This document shows, in pieces, positions 1 through 9,157 of a stretch of DNA of 64,000 nt. The translations under genes were made by a program, and so were the position numbers. Origin of the DNA: Nitrososphaerota archaeon (GTDB lineage: Archaea > Thermoproteota > Nitrososphaeria > Nitrososphaerales > Nitrosopumilaceae). Location of the stretch: positions 35,576-99,575 of the forward strand of contig JACQCT010000027.1 in assembly GCA_016201435.1 (NCBI GenBank), written 5' to 3'. Positions within the stretch are counted from its first letter, which is position 1. Each line of letters begins with the position of its first letter. The notes beneath the pieces are model-generated. The model had not been told where the DNA came from. It saw only the letters and a program-made list of their open reading frames with translations, and did no database searches.

Positions 1-267
1 AGGTCTGCTTGCATCCATCCTGCGAATTTTCAAGGCCACTGATTTTTTTCCTTGATTTGACAAGACCACAACGCCAACATATCCCTTACCAAGAACAGGA
101 ACGTTGTTTAGTGTAGTCGTTCCAGTAAATGAGACTCCTTTAATTCCAAGTTTTTTGAGTTCCGTGATTCGTTTTGAAAGTTCATTTCTTGTTGCCTTTG
201 GATAACCTAGAATTGAAGAATATGGTTCTATGGCAAGCTTGCTAAGGGAAACTAAAGAAGAGTCCAT
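1..267 (-). CDS. Archaeal Ser/Thr protein kinase (COG2112-like), N-terminal fragment
   Basis: Reading the minus strand from an ATG at 267 gives 89 codons that are still open at the window edge, so only the N-terminus is present. The fragment contains a helix-rich start followed by VLGKGYVGVVVLSN and VALKIRR, which look like the glycine-rich loop and the ATP-binding lysine (the K of ALKIRR) of a protein kinase. The pattern matches the small archaeal predicted Ser/Thr kinase family COG2112. The start overlaps the end of the CCA-adding enzyme gene by 26 bp, which suggests co-transcription with it. The catalytic HxD loop lies outside the window, so activity cannot be judged. Confidence 0.65.
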   Translation of the reverse strand, partial: MDSSLVSLSKLAIEPYSSILGYPKATRNELSKRITELKKLGIKGVSFTGTTTLNNVPVLGKGYVGVVVLSNQGKKSVALKIRRMDASRP

Positions 268-1570
268 CTGTAGTGGTAAGCTCTGTCAGAGCCTTTTTAA
301 TGGATTTGCTTGCAGCTTGTCTTCCATCAAATACCCTAAATCCTCGTTTGATATCAGATACCAGACCACTTGGGACGCCAGATTCTGAAAGATTTTTTTT
401 CAAAAGATTATTCAAAAAAAGTTTGGCATCATGGAATGGTCTGTCTTGCAGCGATAAAATTTTTCCAGATTCGTTAACCCATAGCAATTTGTTTTTGTGA
501 TTTTTTGCAATAAAACTCTCTGATTCTTTTTTTCTTAAAACTTCGGGGCCATTTTTTATCATGAACTTTTCAATTTTTGGCAAACGCAATAAGAAAATCA
601 TTGCGGCTTCTGACTTTTCATCTGTGACAGAAGACTTGCGCAATACATCAAAGCCTGCAAGCTCAAGCTGGCCTGAAATGGCAGTTGTCGCTCGCTTTAT
701 TTGGCCCCAAATTATATCAGGACTGCGAGGTTTGTAATTGAATTTAATAATTATTGTACTATCAAGATTTTTTCTGTTTGGGCGTAATGGATTTGGTTTG
801 AAAAATGACAATGACGGTTTTTTCAAAAATGATCGCGCAGACAGAACAAACTTGCCTACACTTTCTGCTGATATCGCAGTTCCAAGGTTTCTGTTGCTGT
901 CTATTGGATCTATTATCACAAGTGGTGTTTCAAATTTCTTGGTCGGGGTTCCTATGATTTGGTTTTGTACAAAATTTGAAGCAGCCTCTAGTACTCCAAG
1001 AAAACTTTCATAGTGTAATACGAGAACCTCAGCAACATAGCCGCCAAAGCCTTCTTTGGCAATCTCTGCACCGTAAATGTCCATAGCCGTTAGAAATTTT
1101 TTTAACAGTCTTACTTCGTCTTTTTTTGCCTGGTCAAGTGATTCTAGTATGAATTTTGTGTGAAAAGAAGACCTGTCTGCAGCACTTTTCCATTGGCCTG
1201 CTTCTACATCATAGCAGGGTACTACGTTTACCAAGGTGCCTTTAACAGACGCCTCTACGTATGGATGATCTGAATACCTGACATATGGCTTGAATTTTTT
1301 TAGAGCATCAAAACCAATTTTTTTTCCAACTGACTCGAAAGTTTTTTCATCGGTATCTTTTTTCAGTTTTACAAAAATGTCCAAATCAACTTCGCCTTGA
1401 AGCCAAGTTCCTTTTGCATAGGAACCGCCAATCTCTACTCCTACAACATTGGGAAATTTGGCAGCTTGTTCTTTTACTAATTGTAGTGAATATTCTGCTA
1501 GTTCCTTCATTGTTTCTTGTTCTTTTGCGGTAGGTATGGTGAATTTTTTGACCTGATCTAAAACTTTCAT
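242..1570 (-). CDS. cca: CCA-adding enzyme (tRNA nucleotidyltransferase, archaeal class I)
   Basis: 442 residues, the usual size for archaeal class I CCA-adding enzymes, which build or repair the 3'-CCA end of tRNA without a nucleic-acid template. The nucleotidyltransferase signature is visible: G49-S50 followed by D62-x-D64 in EVDLDIFV, with the third carboxylate expected near NVVPCYDVE. The C-terminal part is the archaeal-specific body and tail. Its start overlaps the stop of thpR by 4 bp (1567-1570), a coupled arrangement that places two tRNA 3'-end or RNA-processing proteins in one transcript. Confidence is high from the motif set and the neighbours. Confidence 0.93.
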   Translation of the reverse strand: MKVLDQVKKFTIPTAKEQETMKELAEYSLQLVKEQAAKFPNVVGVEIGGSYAKGTWLQGEVDLDIFVKLKKDTDEKTFESVGKKIGFDALKKFKPYVRYSDHPYVEASVKGTLVNVVPCYDVEAGQWKSAADRSSFHTKFILESLDQAKKDEVRLLKKFLTAMDIYGAEIAKEGFGGYVAEVLVLHYESFLGVLEAASNFVQNQIIGTPTKKFETPLVIIDPIDSNRNLGTAISAESVGKFVLSARSFLKKPSLSFFKPNPLRPNRKNLDSTIIIKFNYKPRSPDIIWGQIKRATTAISGQLELAGFDVLRKSSVTDEKSEAAMIFLLRLPKIEKFMIKNGPEVLRKKESESFIAKNHKNKLLWVNESGKILSLQDRPFHDAKLFLNNLLKKNLSESGVPSGLVSDIKRGFRVFDGRQAASKSIKKALTELTTTDGLFFSFP

Positions 1571-2106
1571 TTTGCTTTTATCACCTGTAAATCAGTGTAT
1601 ATAGGTCCGCTAGGAGTTAAGATACTTTTCTTAAACTTTAGCTCAGTAATGGTATCATGACCTAGCTGAATTGTCTTTAACTTGTCCAATTCCTTGGAAA
1701 CATCGCCAATATTGTTTTTGATTCTAAAGATGGTCAGATGCGGCTTGAATGGTTTGTCACTTTTGAATCCAAGCGGTCTAAGTTTTTCTTCGACTTGTTT
1801 TGCAAGCTTGACAAGATTTTGTGATGCAGTATCATCTACACCAATCCATATGACACGTGGAAACCTAGGATTTGGAAATGCACCAATACCATTGAAGCTT
1901 ATCAGGATTGGGCTAAATGTAATTGATTTTAATGCCTCTGTTATCTTTGGAGCAATCTCATCTGATACCTCACCTAGGAAAAGTAACGTAAAGTGCATGT
2001 TTTCTTTGCTTACTGGTTTGGCTTTGATCTTTAGGTCTGACTGAAGTTTTGCAATATTGTCTAGTACCTCATTATTTTGAATCTCTACAGCTACAAAAGT
2101 TCGCAT
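1567..2106 (-). CDS. thpR: RNA 2',3'-cyclic phosphodiesterase (2H family, LigT/ThpR)
   Basis: A 2H phosphoesterase of about 179 residues. The two catalytic H-x-T motifs are present: HFT near residue 39 (HFTLLFLG) and HLT near residue 124 (HLTIFRIK), at the usual spacing. Family members hydrolyse 2',3'-cyclic phosphates or reversibly join 2'-5' RNA ends of tRNA halves. A GTG directly precedes the ATG at 2106, so the start could be 3 bp further upstream. It is the first gene of a unit with cca, with a 4-bp overlap, which supports a role in RNA end metabolism. Confidence 0.9.
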   Translation of the reverse strand: MRTFVAVEIQNNEVLDNIAKLQSDLKIKAKPVSKENMHFTLLFLGEVSDEIAPKITEALKSITFSPILISFNGIGAFPNPRFPRVIWIGVDDTASQNLVKLAKQVEEKLRPLGFKSDKPFKPHLTIFRIKNNIGDVSKELDKLKTIQLGHDTITELKFKKSILTPSGPIYTDLQVIKAK

Positions 2107-2179
2107 CACAAGTTTTTTGGCAATCTGTTTATAATGATTTCCGGTAGCTTCATAGACTGGAAATTCTCAGCTAGCTAGC

Positions 2180-2728
2180 GTGACAAAGCTTATCGTCTGT
2201 CTTACTGGGATGCCAGGAGCTGGCAAGTCCACAATAGCTGATGCTCTAAAATCAAAAGGATTTGATAAGATAACAATGGGCGATGCTGTTAGGGCAGAAG
2301 CTACTAGGAGAAATATTTCTCCTACTGGAGAAAATTTGGGCAAGCTGATGCTTGAGATTCGAGAAAAAAATGGGCCCGGTGCAGTTGCAGAATTGATAAA
2401 AGATCAAATTGCAAACTCAAAATCTGAAGTTATTTTAATTGATGGGGTACGTTCCATTCCAGAAGTTGAGGTACTAAAAAAATTTGGAACAGTAAAGATT
2501 CTTGCAATTCACGCATCTGGTGATACTAGATTTGGATTTTTAACTAATAGAAAGAGATCAGATGATCCGGAAAACCGCGGCGAATTTGTCAAGCGAGACT
2601 CTAGAGAAATAGGAGTTGGGATGAGTGAATCAATCGCACTTGCAGATGAAACTTTATCCAACAACAATCTCACAATTCCACAACTAATTGATTCTGCCTA
2701 TAATATCATAAAAGGTTGGATAAAGTGA
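2180..2728 (+). CDS. P-loop nucleotide kinase-like protein, UPF0200 family
   Basis: 182 residues beginning at GTG. The Walker A loop GMPGAGKS is at residues 10-17, followed by an adenylate-kinase-like fold with a nucleotide-monophosphate-binding segment (MGDAVRAEA) and a lid region rich in Arg and Asp (RKRSDDPENR). It belongs to the archaeal UPF0200 group, often annotated as a dephospho-CoA kinase or adenylate-kinase-like protein; the true substrate is not established. The next gene starts inside its stop codon (GTGA overlap), and this UPF0200-UPF0201 pairing is common in archaea. Confidence 0.8.
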   Translation: MTKLIVCLTGMPGAGKSTIADALKSKGFDKITMGDAVRAEATRRNISPTGENLGKLMLEIREKNGPGAVAELIKDQIANSKSEVILIDGVRSIPEVEVLKKFGTVKILAIHASGDTRFGFLTNRKRSDDPENRGEFVKRDSREIGVGMSESIALADETLSNNNLTIPQLIDSAYNIIKGWIK

Positions 2729-3129
2729 AAATTCCCGATGTTACCTGCAAGATAGAAGCATATGCAGCTGTAAATCCTTCCGAAGATCCAGAAAAAGTTC
2801 GACTAGCAGTATCACATGTACTTTTAGATGCAAATTACAAATACGAAGATGGTAGCATCAAAGCTACCTCAAAGGATCTTCAATCTCTTGCAAAAATTTA
2901 TGACACAATTAGATCACGCAGGGTCACAAGAACATACAGACGGCAGATGAGATTTCATACCCATGATACTACCACGTGGTTTTATCTGAACAAGCAAGCT
3001 GCATTTGTTGATGTGATAGCAATATGCGAAGAAGCAGAAGAATCTCCCATGGGGCCAATCAAGATAATAATGCATTCCGAAGAGATTCAAAAAGTAATAG
3101 ACTGGCTAGTTCCTGAATCTACTGAATAG
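2725..3129 (+). CDS. UPF0201 family protein (predicted RNA-binding)
   Basis: About 134 residues. The sequence AAVNPSEDPEKVRLAV near the N-terminus and the later LNKQAAFVDVI and GPIKI segments are the hallmarks of the archaeal UPF0201 (COG1931) family, a small alpha/beta protein thought to bind RNA. The chosen GTG start at 2725 overlaps the TGA of the preceding kinase as GTGA, giving translational coupling; a TTG nine bases upstream (2716) is possible but less natural. Function is unknown beyond family level. Confidence 0.8.
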   Translation: MKIPDVTCKIEAYAAVNPSEDPEKVRLAVSHVLLDANYKYEDGSIKATSKDLQSLAKIYDTIRSRRVTRTYRRQMRFHTHDTTTWFYLNKQAAFVDVIAICEEAEESPMGPIKIIMHSEEIQKVIDWLVPESTE

Positions 3130-3140
3130 AGATTTTTACA

Positions 3141-3344
3141 ATGGGCTCTGAAATACTAGAAAAAGAAAAACAGGCACTTACACCCGAATCTGGATTTAAT
3201 CTTGTAGGAATCGATCCATTTGGGTCTGCAGGAAACACGCTCTATCTGATAGAACATTTTGAAAAATACCAGGATGCATTAAACGCAAAAAAGGAAAGAG
3301 ATAACCCTGACGAATATTTGATCTTGTACCCTGGTGCATCATGA
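3141..3344 (+). CDS. Small conserved-type hypothetical protein
   Basis: 67 residues, acidic and lysine-rich, without a signal peptide or membrane segment. I do not recognise the family. The ATG lies 11 bp after the UPF0201 stop, so it is likely the last gene of that transcript. The C-terminal half (LIEHFEKYQDALNAKKER) looks helical. Codon use resembles the neighbouring genes and no competing frame is convincing. Confidence 0.6.
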   Translation: MGSEILEKEKQALTPESGFNLVGIDPFGSAGNTLYLIEHFEKYQDALNAKKERDNPDEYLILYPGAS

Positions 3345-3386
3345 ATTTATTAAAATTTTTAAACTGCCAAATATTGTAAAGTGGAG

Positions 3387-4904
3387 TTACAGTACTATAG
3401 TAAAGCAAACTGTATTGCTTATTCCATTTTTTACTACATCAACAACATTATGACATCCCAATTTAGTTGCACTAGAAGGTATCTGAAAGGTAGTCTTGAA
3501 TGAACCCGTGCTGTTTGCAGTGATGCCAAATTTTACTATGGTGCCGTCAAATATTACAGCGATATTTGTTTGATTTTGACCAAATCCATTGCCAACAATT
3601 TGCACAACATCATTTGGGTGACCAGAACTTGGAGTAAGGTAGATTGGGATGAGTGTAGCTAGATCGCTCTGGCTCAGTGGAATAGGTCTTGGAGGCAGAG
3701 GAGCTTGTGTGAAATTAAATGCATTGAGTAGATTGCTTGCGTTCTGGTCCCGTGCAGTCAATGAAGGCAGATTATATCTCCATTCTATGAATTTCAATAT
3801 CGATTCAAAATCATAAGGGGTATGGTCTATGTAGCCTGACTTTGCGTAAGGCGAGATCATGATTGCAGGAACTCGTATGCCATTTCCAAACTTGTCAGGA
3901 GTTGGAGGGACAATGTGATCATAGAACGCTCCATATTCATCCCACGTTATAATTATAACAGTACTATTCCATTGCGGGCTGTTCATTACTGCATCAACTA
4001 TTTTTGTTACCCAAATCATTCCGACTCGTGTACTTGCTGATGGATGTTCACTGTGGTAAAAGTCAGGCATTACCCACGAGACTTGGGGCAATGCATTGTT
4101 TTTTAGATCAGTAAAGATTTGATTCTGTGGAGCAAAATGCGGTACGTAGCTGCTTGTGTACGAGGAAAATTTTGCTGAAAATGGATTCCATCCAGTAAAG
4201 ACCTTGCCACTATTTTTTGCGTTATTGTAGCCATTTACTTGAAACGCTGACTCGTAATACTTCCAGCTTATGCTGTTATTCATAAAGAGGTCAGCAATGG
4301 TCTTGGTGCCATTTGCCTCTGCAAGATATTGATTTTGGACTGCCGGGCTTGAATTTTTTCCTACGGTATAATTGAATGATATCTCTGGTGATGTTCCTGC
4401 TACAGCATACCAATGATTTGGAGCACTTTCTCCTGGCACACTAGAAAAAAAATTATCAGCTAAAACATAGCGGCCTGCAAATTTCCAGTAATTGGGTATG
4501 GTCTTGCTGTCGTAATATGACATTGCGTTATTGTCCTTTGCAACTATCACAAAACCGTCCATCTTCCCGTTATCAATGCATGTTGAGGCATTTTGGTACG
4601 AGTGAGGCATTTCGGTACTTGTGAAATTAGTAGTTAGAAAAGGTTTGACACAACCCTTGGTGAGATTCTGTGGGTCAATTGGCACGCACGTATTAGCAGG
4701 TATTTTATTGGCTCCAGGATAAGTCCCAAAATAATTATCAAAGCTATGGTTTTCCTGCATGATGATTACGATATGCTTGATCGGGTTATCGGATCCAGTG
4801 GTTCCATCTACGGTTTGTGCCATCGGCAAAATGTACAACAGTATGGATGTTAATGAAATAATTATTGATGCAAGAATCGTACTATGAAAGATTTTGTTTT
4901 TCAA
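3387..4904 (-). CDS. Secreted phosphoesterase family protein (PF04185, phospholipase C/acid phosphatase-like)
   Basis: 505 residues with an N-terminal signal peptide or anchor (hydrophobic residues about 8-30). The phosphoesterase core shows IMQENHSFDNYFGTYPG near residue 48, SVPGESAPNHWY, and IIITWDEYGAFYDHIVPP, the conserved catalytic-site blocks of the PF04185 superfamily. The last ~85 residues (from LTPSSGHPNDVVQIVGNGFG) resemble an IPT/TIG-type immunoglobulin-like fold. It probably acts outside the membrane on phosphate esters. It is transcribed divergently from the deacetylase gene at 5069 across a 164-bp shared upstream region. Confidence 0.85.
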   Translation of the reverse strand: MKNKIFHSTILASIIISLTSILLYILPMAQTVDGTTGSDNPIKHIVIIMQENHSFDNYFGTYPGANKIPANTCVPIDPQNLTKGCVKPFLTTNFTSTEMPHSYQNASTCIDNGKMDGFVIVAKDNNAMSYYDSKTIPNYWKFAGRYVLADNFFSSVPGESAPNHWYAVAGTSPEISFNYTVGKNSSPAVQNQYLAEANGTKTIADLFMNNSISWKYYESAFQVNGYNNAKNSGKVFTGWNPFSAKFSSYTSSYVPHFAPQNQIFTDLKNNALPQVSWVMPDFYHSEHPSASTRVGMIWVTKIVDAVMNSPQWNSTVIIITWDEYGAFYDHIVPPTPDKFGNGIRVPAIMISPYAKSGYIDHTPYDFESILKFIEWRYNLPSLTARDQNASNLLNAFNFTQAPLPPRPIPLSQSDLATLIPIYLTPSSGHPNDVVQIVGNGFGQNQTNIAVIFDGTIVKFGITANSTGSFKTTFQIPSSATKLGCHNVVDVVKNGISNTVCFTIVL

Positions 4905-5068
4905 GTACCAACCTACAGATGAACAGTTTTTTCAATGTTAAAAGGGTGATCATTATTTCTTAATGTAACAATGAACAAACTGGATCCAAAATAAAACCAA
5001 GATTAAAGTGAAACCATACCAGTTTGCATAATTTCATTTATAGTTCCACAACCATAGGATAGGAACAA

Positions 5069-6508
5069 TTGAAAATAAAGACAATATGTAATATTATTGT
5101 TACAATTTTAATTTCATCAGGTTTTATCCCAACTGTTGCTGGTGTAACATCCACTCCAAAATATGATGGTACTATAGGAGTGGTAACAGTTGCATTTGAT
5201 CACGGATTTAAAGATCAGTACCAGCCCATGCTTTACATGAAAAATAATAATATGTCAGGGACCGTATGGGTCGTAACAAACCGTTCTACAACAATACATC
5301 CAAATTTTATTCCGTGGAACCAGCTTCAGTCTGTATATGACATGGGATTTGAAATGGCATCTCATTCAAGAACCCATATACCAGAAGGAAGCGGGCTATC
5401 AAATAATACGTTGTATTCAGAGATTTATGGCAGCAAGCTAGACCTTCAAAACCAAAGATTCAGGGTATGTGGTTTTGTACCTCCAGGGAACCACGTAAAT
5501 GCAACAGTCATATCAATCATAAAAAATTTTTATAATTATTCTGCAGAGAAAGGAAATCAAAATACCATTGACTACATAGCACAGTCTGCAAACCAGAACG
5601 GAATCCCATTTGTCAACGCATCTGGAGTGTCAGATATTAATCCCACTCCGTCTAGTGCTTTGCAAAACTTTACTGCCGTCAAATCTGCAATAGATTACGC
5701 AACACAGACAAGATCATATCTTGTTATTCATTTTCATGATATAGTAAATACAACAAGCAATGCTGTATTGCAATATCCTTCTACTTTTTCATTGTTCCAG
5801 CAGACAATTGATTATCTCAAGTCAAAATCTGATTCTGGATTACTAAGAGTGGAAACAACAAGCCAAGCTTTAGGATTTGGGCTTCAGTGTGAACTAGCTT
5901 ACAAAACATCTACCACTTCTTTAACGATAAATTCAATCTCCAATGTACCATGGGGAAATCCTGTAACAATCACAGGCAGACTCACTAACAGTACTGGAAT
6001 AGGAATAGCAAATGAAACGATCTCATTTAATGGAACAGGCACAACAAATCTGTCACAGGCAGTTACCAATGGAACTGGATTTTTCCTCTCTTCTGGCAAA
6101 GCACCAAATACAGTTGTATCTGGGTGGAAAGTCCAAGCTCACTTTGCAGGCGATTCAAAATATCTTAATTCTGACTCTACAACCAATTCATACAGTACAC
6201 TAACGCATCCTACTGTACTTGCACTATCAATTCAACCTGTCACAGTCTCTTCTGGAGGTGCTTACAAAGTGACAGGAGCATTGAAGGATCAGGTAACTGG
6301 CACATTGTTGGCCTCCAAGACCATATCGTTCAAAGGAATGTCTCCTATTGTAATTAGCAATGCAGCAACGAACACCTCAGGAATATACGTAGTTTCAGGA
6401 CTTGTAGCTCCAAATAATCCTGGAGCATACAAAATTCAATCAAAGTTTGCAGGTGATTCACTTTACAGTGGTTCAACATCACAAGTAAAGACTCTTACAG
6501 TTTCATAG
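5069..6508 (+). CDS. Secreted polysaccharide deacetylase-like protein with Ig-like repeats
   Basis: 479 residues from a TTG start, with a signal peptide (cleavage near VAGVTS). The NodB-type core is visible: VAFDHGFKDQY aligns with the usual TFDDG motif, and HSRTH matches the metal-binding HSxTH. The second Asp of motif 1 is His here. The C-terminal ~190 residues carry two similar beta-sandwich repeats ending AHFAGDSKY and SKFAGDSLY, typical Ig-like cell-surface modules. It probably modifies surface glycans or acts as a deacetylase-fold binding protein. Confidence 0.8.
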   Translation: MKIKTICNIIVTILISSGFIPTVAGVTSTPKYDGTIGVVTVAFDHGFKDQYQPMLYMKNNNMSGTVWVVTNRSTTIHPNFIPWNQLQSVYDMGFEMASHSRTHIPEGSGLSNNTLYSEIYGSKLDLQNQRFRVCGFVPPGNHVNATVISIIKNFYNYSAEKGNQNTIDYIAQSANQNGIPFVNASGVSDINPTPSSALQNFTAVKSAIDYATQTRSYLVIHFHDIVNTTSNAVLQYPSTFSLFQQTIDYLKSKSDSGLLRVETTSQALGFGLQCELAYKTSTTSLTINSISNVPWGNPVTITGRLTNSTGIGIANETISFNGTGTTNLSQAVTNGTGFFLSSGKAPNTVVSGWKVQAHFAGDSKYLNSDSTTNSYSTLTHPTVLALSIQPVTVSSGGAYKVTGALKDQVTGTLLASKTISFKGMSPIVISNAATNTSGIYVVSGLVAPNNPGAYKIQSKFAGDSLYSGSTSQVKTLTVS

Positions 6509-6624
6509 TATAAGGTGGGTCCAAAATTGTTCCTAGTGGTATAATTTCACTAGATCTGCGCTTGAACCAATCTATCTTATTTTAAAAAGTGAGGAACTAA
6601 ACTAACTAAATAATTTCCCCATTA

Positions 6625-7419
6625 TCACTTTGTTATCACATTTTGAATACATATTGGATTGCCAATGCAGTGAAGATTTGCACCAGTAAGATCAACACCC
6701 TTTATGTCAGCATCATGAAGATTGGCATGCCAGAGATTAGCATTACGAAGAATTGCACCTTTGAGAAGAGCTTCGGATAGATCTGCTCCTGAAAGATCAG
6801 CTCCTGTAAGGTCTACACGTGTCATTTCACTATAACTAAGATTTGCCCCTGAAAGTTTTGCATTTGTAAAGTTAGCTATCATAAAATGTCCATTTTTTAG
6901 ATTGGCGCCTGTTAGGTCAGCTCCTACAAGGATGGCAGCATTTAGGTTAACAAATCTACCATCTGCATTTGTGAGATTAGCATAGGAGAGATTTGCTGAT
7001 GCTAGCTGAGTAACTATCATCTGGGCATTTTGAAGATGGGCACCAACTAGATTAGTGCGATAAAGATATGCCTTGCTGATGTTTGCGTGTTCAAAGTTAA
7101 TATTTGAAAGATTGCCACCGTGAAGATTAGCGTGGTTTAGGTTAGCCCATGAAAAATCACAATTGGTCCAATTGACCTTTGGAAATGTTCTCTCAGCACA
7201 GTTTTTAGCTGGCACATCTGAAACGGGTTTTACTGGAGGATCGTTTTTTTGTACTTGAAACATGCCATGCTCAATAAGATACCTGACTCCTTGCATATGC
7301 TCTGAATCATTCCTTTCTTGCGCATAAACTGTCAAGAAAGAAGGTAGTATTAGCAATATGGAAAAAATTGAAACTGTTCCAATCATTAACAAAGAAATAT
7401 TTTGTGAAATCAGTTTCAT
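6625..7419 (-). CDS. Secreted pentapeptide-repeat protein
   Basis: 264 residues with a signal peptide (hydrophobic residues 9-30, cleavage near VYAQ). From about residue 88 to 255 the protein is built of A(N/D)Lxx pentapeptides (for example ANLNHANLHGGNL and ADLTGANLKNG), which fold as a right-handed beta-helix. A cysteine pair (NCAERTF and NCDFSW) sits before the repeats. The molecular role of such proteins outside the cell is unknown. It is a single gene on its own strand with no obvious partner. Confidence 0.85.
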   Translation of the reverse strand: MKLISQNISLLMIGTVSIFSILLILPSFLTVYAQERNDSEHMQGVRYLIEHGMFQVQKNDPPVKPVSDVPAKNCAERTFPKVNWTNCDFSWANLNHANLHGGNLSNINFEHANISKAYLYRTNLVGAHLQNAQMIVTQLASANLSYANLTNADGRFVNLNAAILVGADLTGANLKNGHFMIANFTNAKLSGANLSYSEMTRVDLTGADLSGADLSEALLKGAILRNANLWHANLHDADIKGVDLTGANLHCIGNPICIQNVITK

Positions 7420-7536
7420 TAGGGCAAGCTAATTGTGGCAGATATTTAATCCGTTTATTAGAAATATTTTCTGAAACCAATTTTTGATTCTAGTGATGTG
7501 GAATAGCATTGCAAAATAAAAACAGTAATCTGAAAA

Positions 7537-8256
7537 TTATTTGTCCACTATTGAGAGAAGCTCAGGCAACGCCTTTGCAGATGTTGACCTAATGGATAGA
7601 TCCATGCTTTTAGACATTAGAGTTTCCTCGGGATTTACCTCAATTATGGTAGCTCCATTTTGTTTTGCATAAACTGGTAACATGTTTGCAGGCGATACTG
7701 CAAGCGAGGTACCTACTACAAACATCATATTGCACGAATTTGCTTGCATCATAGCTTCACCCCAGACATTTTGTGGTAATGCTTCACCAAACCATACCAC
7801 GTCAGGTCTTAGCATTTTACCACATTTGCAGATAGGTGGAAGCTCTGAAAAACTACCTGTTATCTTTTCTCTAAAATCACAGACAGTACATTTTATTGTG
7901 ATAATGCTTCCATGTAATTCATAGACCTGGCTACTTCCTGCTCTTTGGTGCAATCCATCTATGTTTTGAGTAAGAACACGAACCTGCTTGTATTTTTCTA
8001 AATCTGCTATGGTAGTATGACCTGCATTTGGCTTTGCAGCAAGTATGTTTTTTCTTCGTTCCTCATACCATTCCCATACCAGCTTTGGATTTTCATAAAA
8101 AGCATCTATTGTGGCAAGCTGCATGGCATCATATTTTCTCCACAGGCCATCTTTTCCCCTAAAAGTAGGAATGCCGCTTTCTTGGGATATACCAGCACCA
8201 GTGACAAAAACAATTTTTTTCGCGTCAAGTAATTTGTCAGCTATTGATTCAAACAT
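7537..8256 (-). CDS. cobB: Sirtuin: NAD-dependent protein deacylase, class III-like
   Basis: 239 residues, the size of a minimal sirtuin. NAD-binding motifs VTGAGISQESGIPTFRG (about residues 18-34) and TQNIDGLHQRAG are present, with catalytic H115 in YELHGS and zinc cysteines C123/C126 and C143/C145. Y64-E-E-R67 fits the Tyr-Arg pair that defines class III (SIRT5-like) enzymes, which prefer acidic acyl groups such as succinyl-lysine. It is the last gene of the prs-methyltransferase-rnz operon, with 1 bp between its ATG and the rnz stop. Confidence 0.92.
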   Translation of the reverse strand: MFESIADKLLDAKKIVFVTGAGISQESGIPTFRGKDGLWRKYDAMQLATIDAFYENPKLVWEWYEERRKNILAAKPNAGHTTIADLEKYKQVRVLTQNIDGLHQRAGSSQVYELHGSIITIKCTVCDFREKITGSFSELPPICKCGKMLRPDVVWFGEALPQNVWGEAMMQANSCNMMFVVGTSLAVSPANMLPVYAKQNGATIIEVNPEETLMSKSMDLSIRSTSAKALPELLSIVDK

Positions 8257-8257
8257 T

Positions 8258-9157
8258 TCATTTAATGTCTATTTCTAAAAGATCCTTTGCTGCTATTACG
8301 GAACCATGGATGGTTTGAGCCTCTTTTACTAGAATTTCAGCATCGTCATATCTTGCAGAAAAGTGAGTCAGGATCAAGTTTGAGACACCAGCCTTTTTTG
8401 CTAATTCTGCAGCCTCTTTTGCTGTAGAGTGGAAATTTTCTTTTGCCTTTTCTTTTAGCTCATCTGAATATGTGGAATCAAATGTTATATAATCACAGTT
8501 TTTGAAAAATTCTTCAAGCTTTTTAGTTGGCCTTGTGTCACCAGATATTCCAATTTTTTTACCTGGCCGCTTTTCACCCATTACATCAGATGGCTTGATT
8601 GTTTTATCTCCAACCTTGATTTCTTGTCCTCTCTGAAGCTCATGCCAGAGATTGCCTTCTGGAATTCCTAACGCCTTCGCTTTCTCCAGATAAAACTTGC
8701 CAGGCTTGTCCTTTTCATGAAACACATATGAATATGCGGGAATGGAATGTTCCGCCTCACAGCAATGTATCGTATATAATTCATCATCAAGCACAATTCC
8801 CTCTTTTATCATCATTATTCTAACAGGAAATGTAAGACCAAAGTTTAGCACCTTTAGATTTGCTGCCATAAAATCCTCAATCCCCTTTGGACCGTAGATG
8901 TCAATTGACTCGGTTCTGTTTTGCAAAGACATTGTCTGCAACAATCCCAGTATACCAACAACATGATCGCCATGCAAATGTGTGACAAAGATCTTCATCT
9001 TTTTGTTCCAGCCAATCTTTGATTTTAGAAAAGATACCTGTGCACCTTCGCCTGCGTCAAACATCAGAATCTCCTTGTCCAATACTAGACAAATACATGT
9101 CATGCCACGGTTTTCTGTTGGCATTGCTGCCGATGTTCCCAAAAATACTAGCTTCAT
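8258..9157 (-). CDS. rnz: Ribonuclease Z (tRNA 3'-processing endonuclease)
   Basis: 299 residues, short-form RNase Z. The metallo-beta-lactamase motif HLHGDH is at residues 60-65, followed by GDTRP and a late HFSARY histidine motif, as in tRNase Z. It cuts the 3' trailer from pre-tRNA. Its start overlaps the upstream methyltransferase stop by 4 bp (9154-9157) and the sirtuin gene follows immediately, so all are probably co-translated from one mRNA. Confidence 0.93.
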   Translation of the reverse strand: MKLVFLGTSAAMPTENRGMTCICLVLDKEILMFDAGEGAQVSFLKSKIGWNKKMKIFVTHLHGDHVVGILGLLQTMSLQNRTESIDIYGPKGIEDFMAANLKVLNFGLTFPVRIMMIKEGIVLDDELYTIHCCEAEHSIPAYSYVFHEKDKPGKFYLEKAKALGIPEGNLWHELQRGQEIKVGDKTIKPSDVMGEKRPGKKIGISGDTRPTKKLEEFFKNCDYITFDSTYSDELKEKAKENFHSTAKEAAELAKKAGVSNLILTHFSARYDDAEILVKEAQTIHGSVIAAKDLLEIDIK

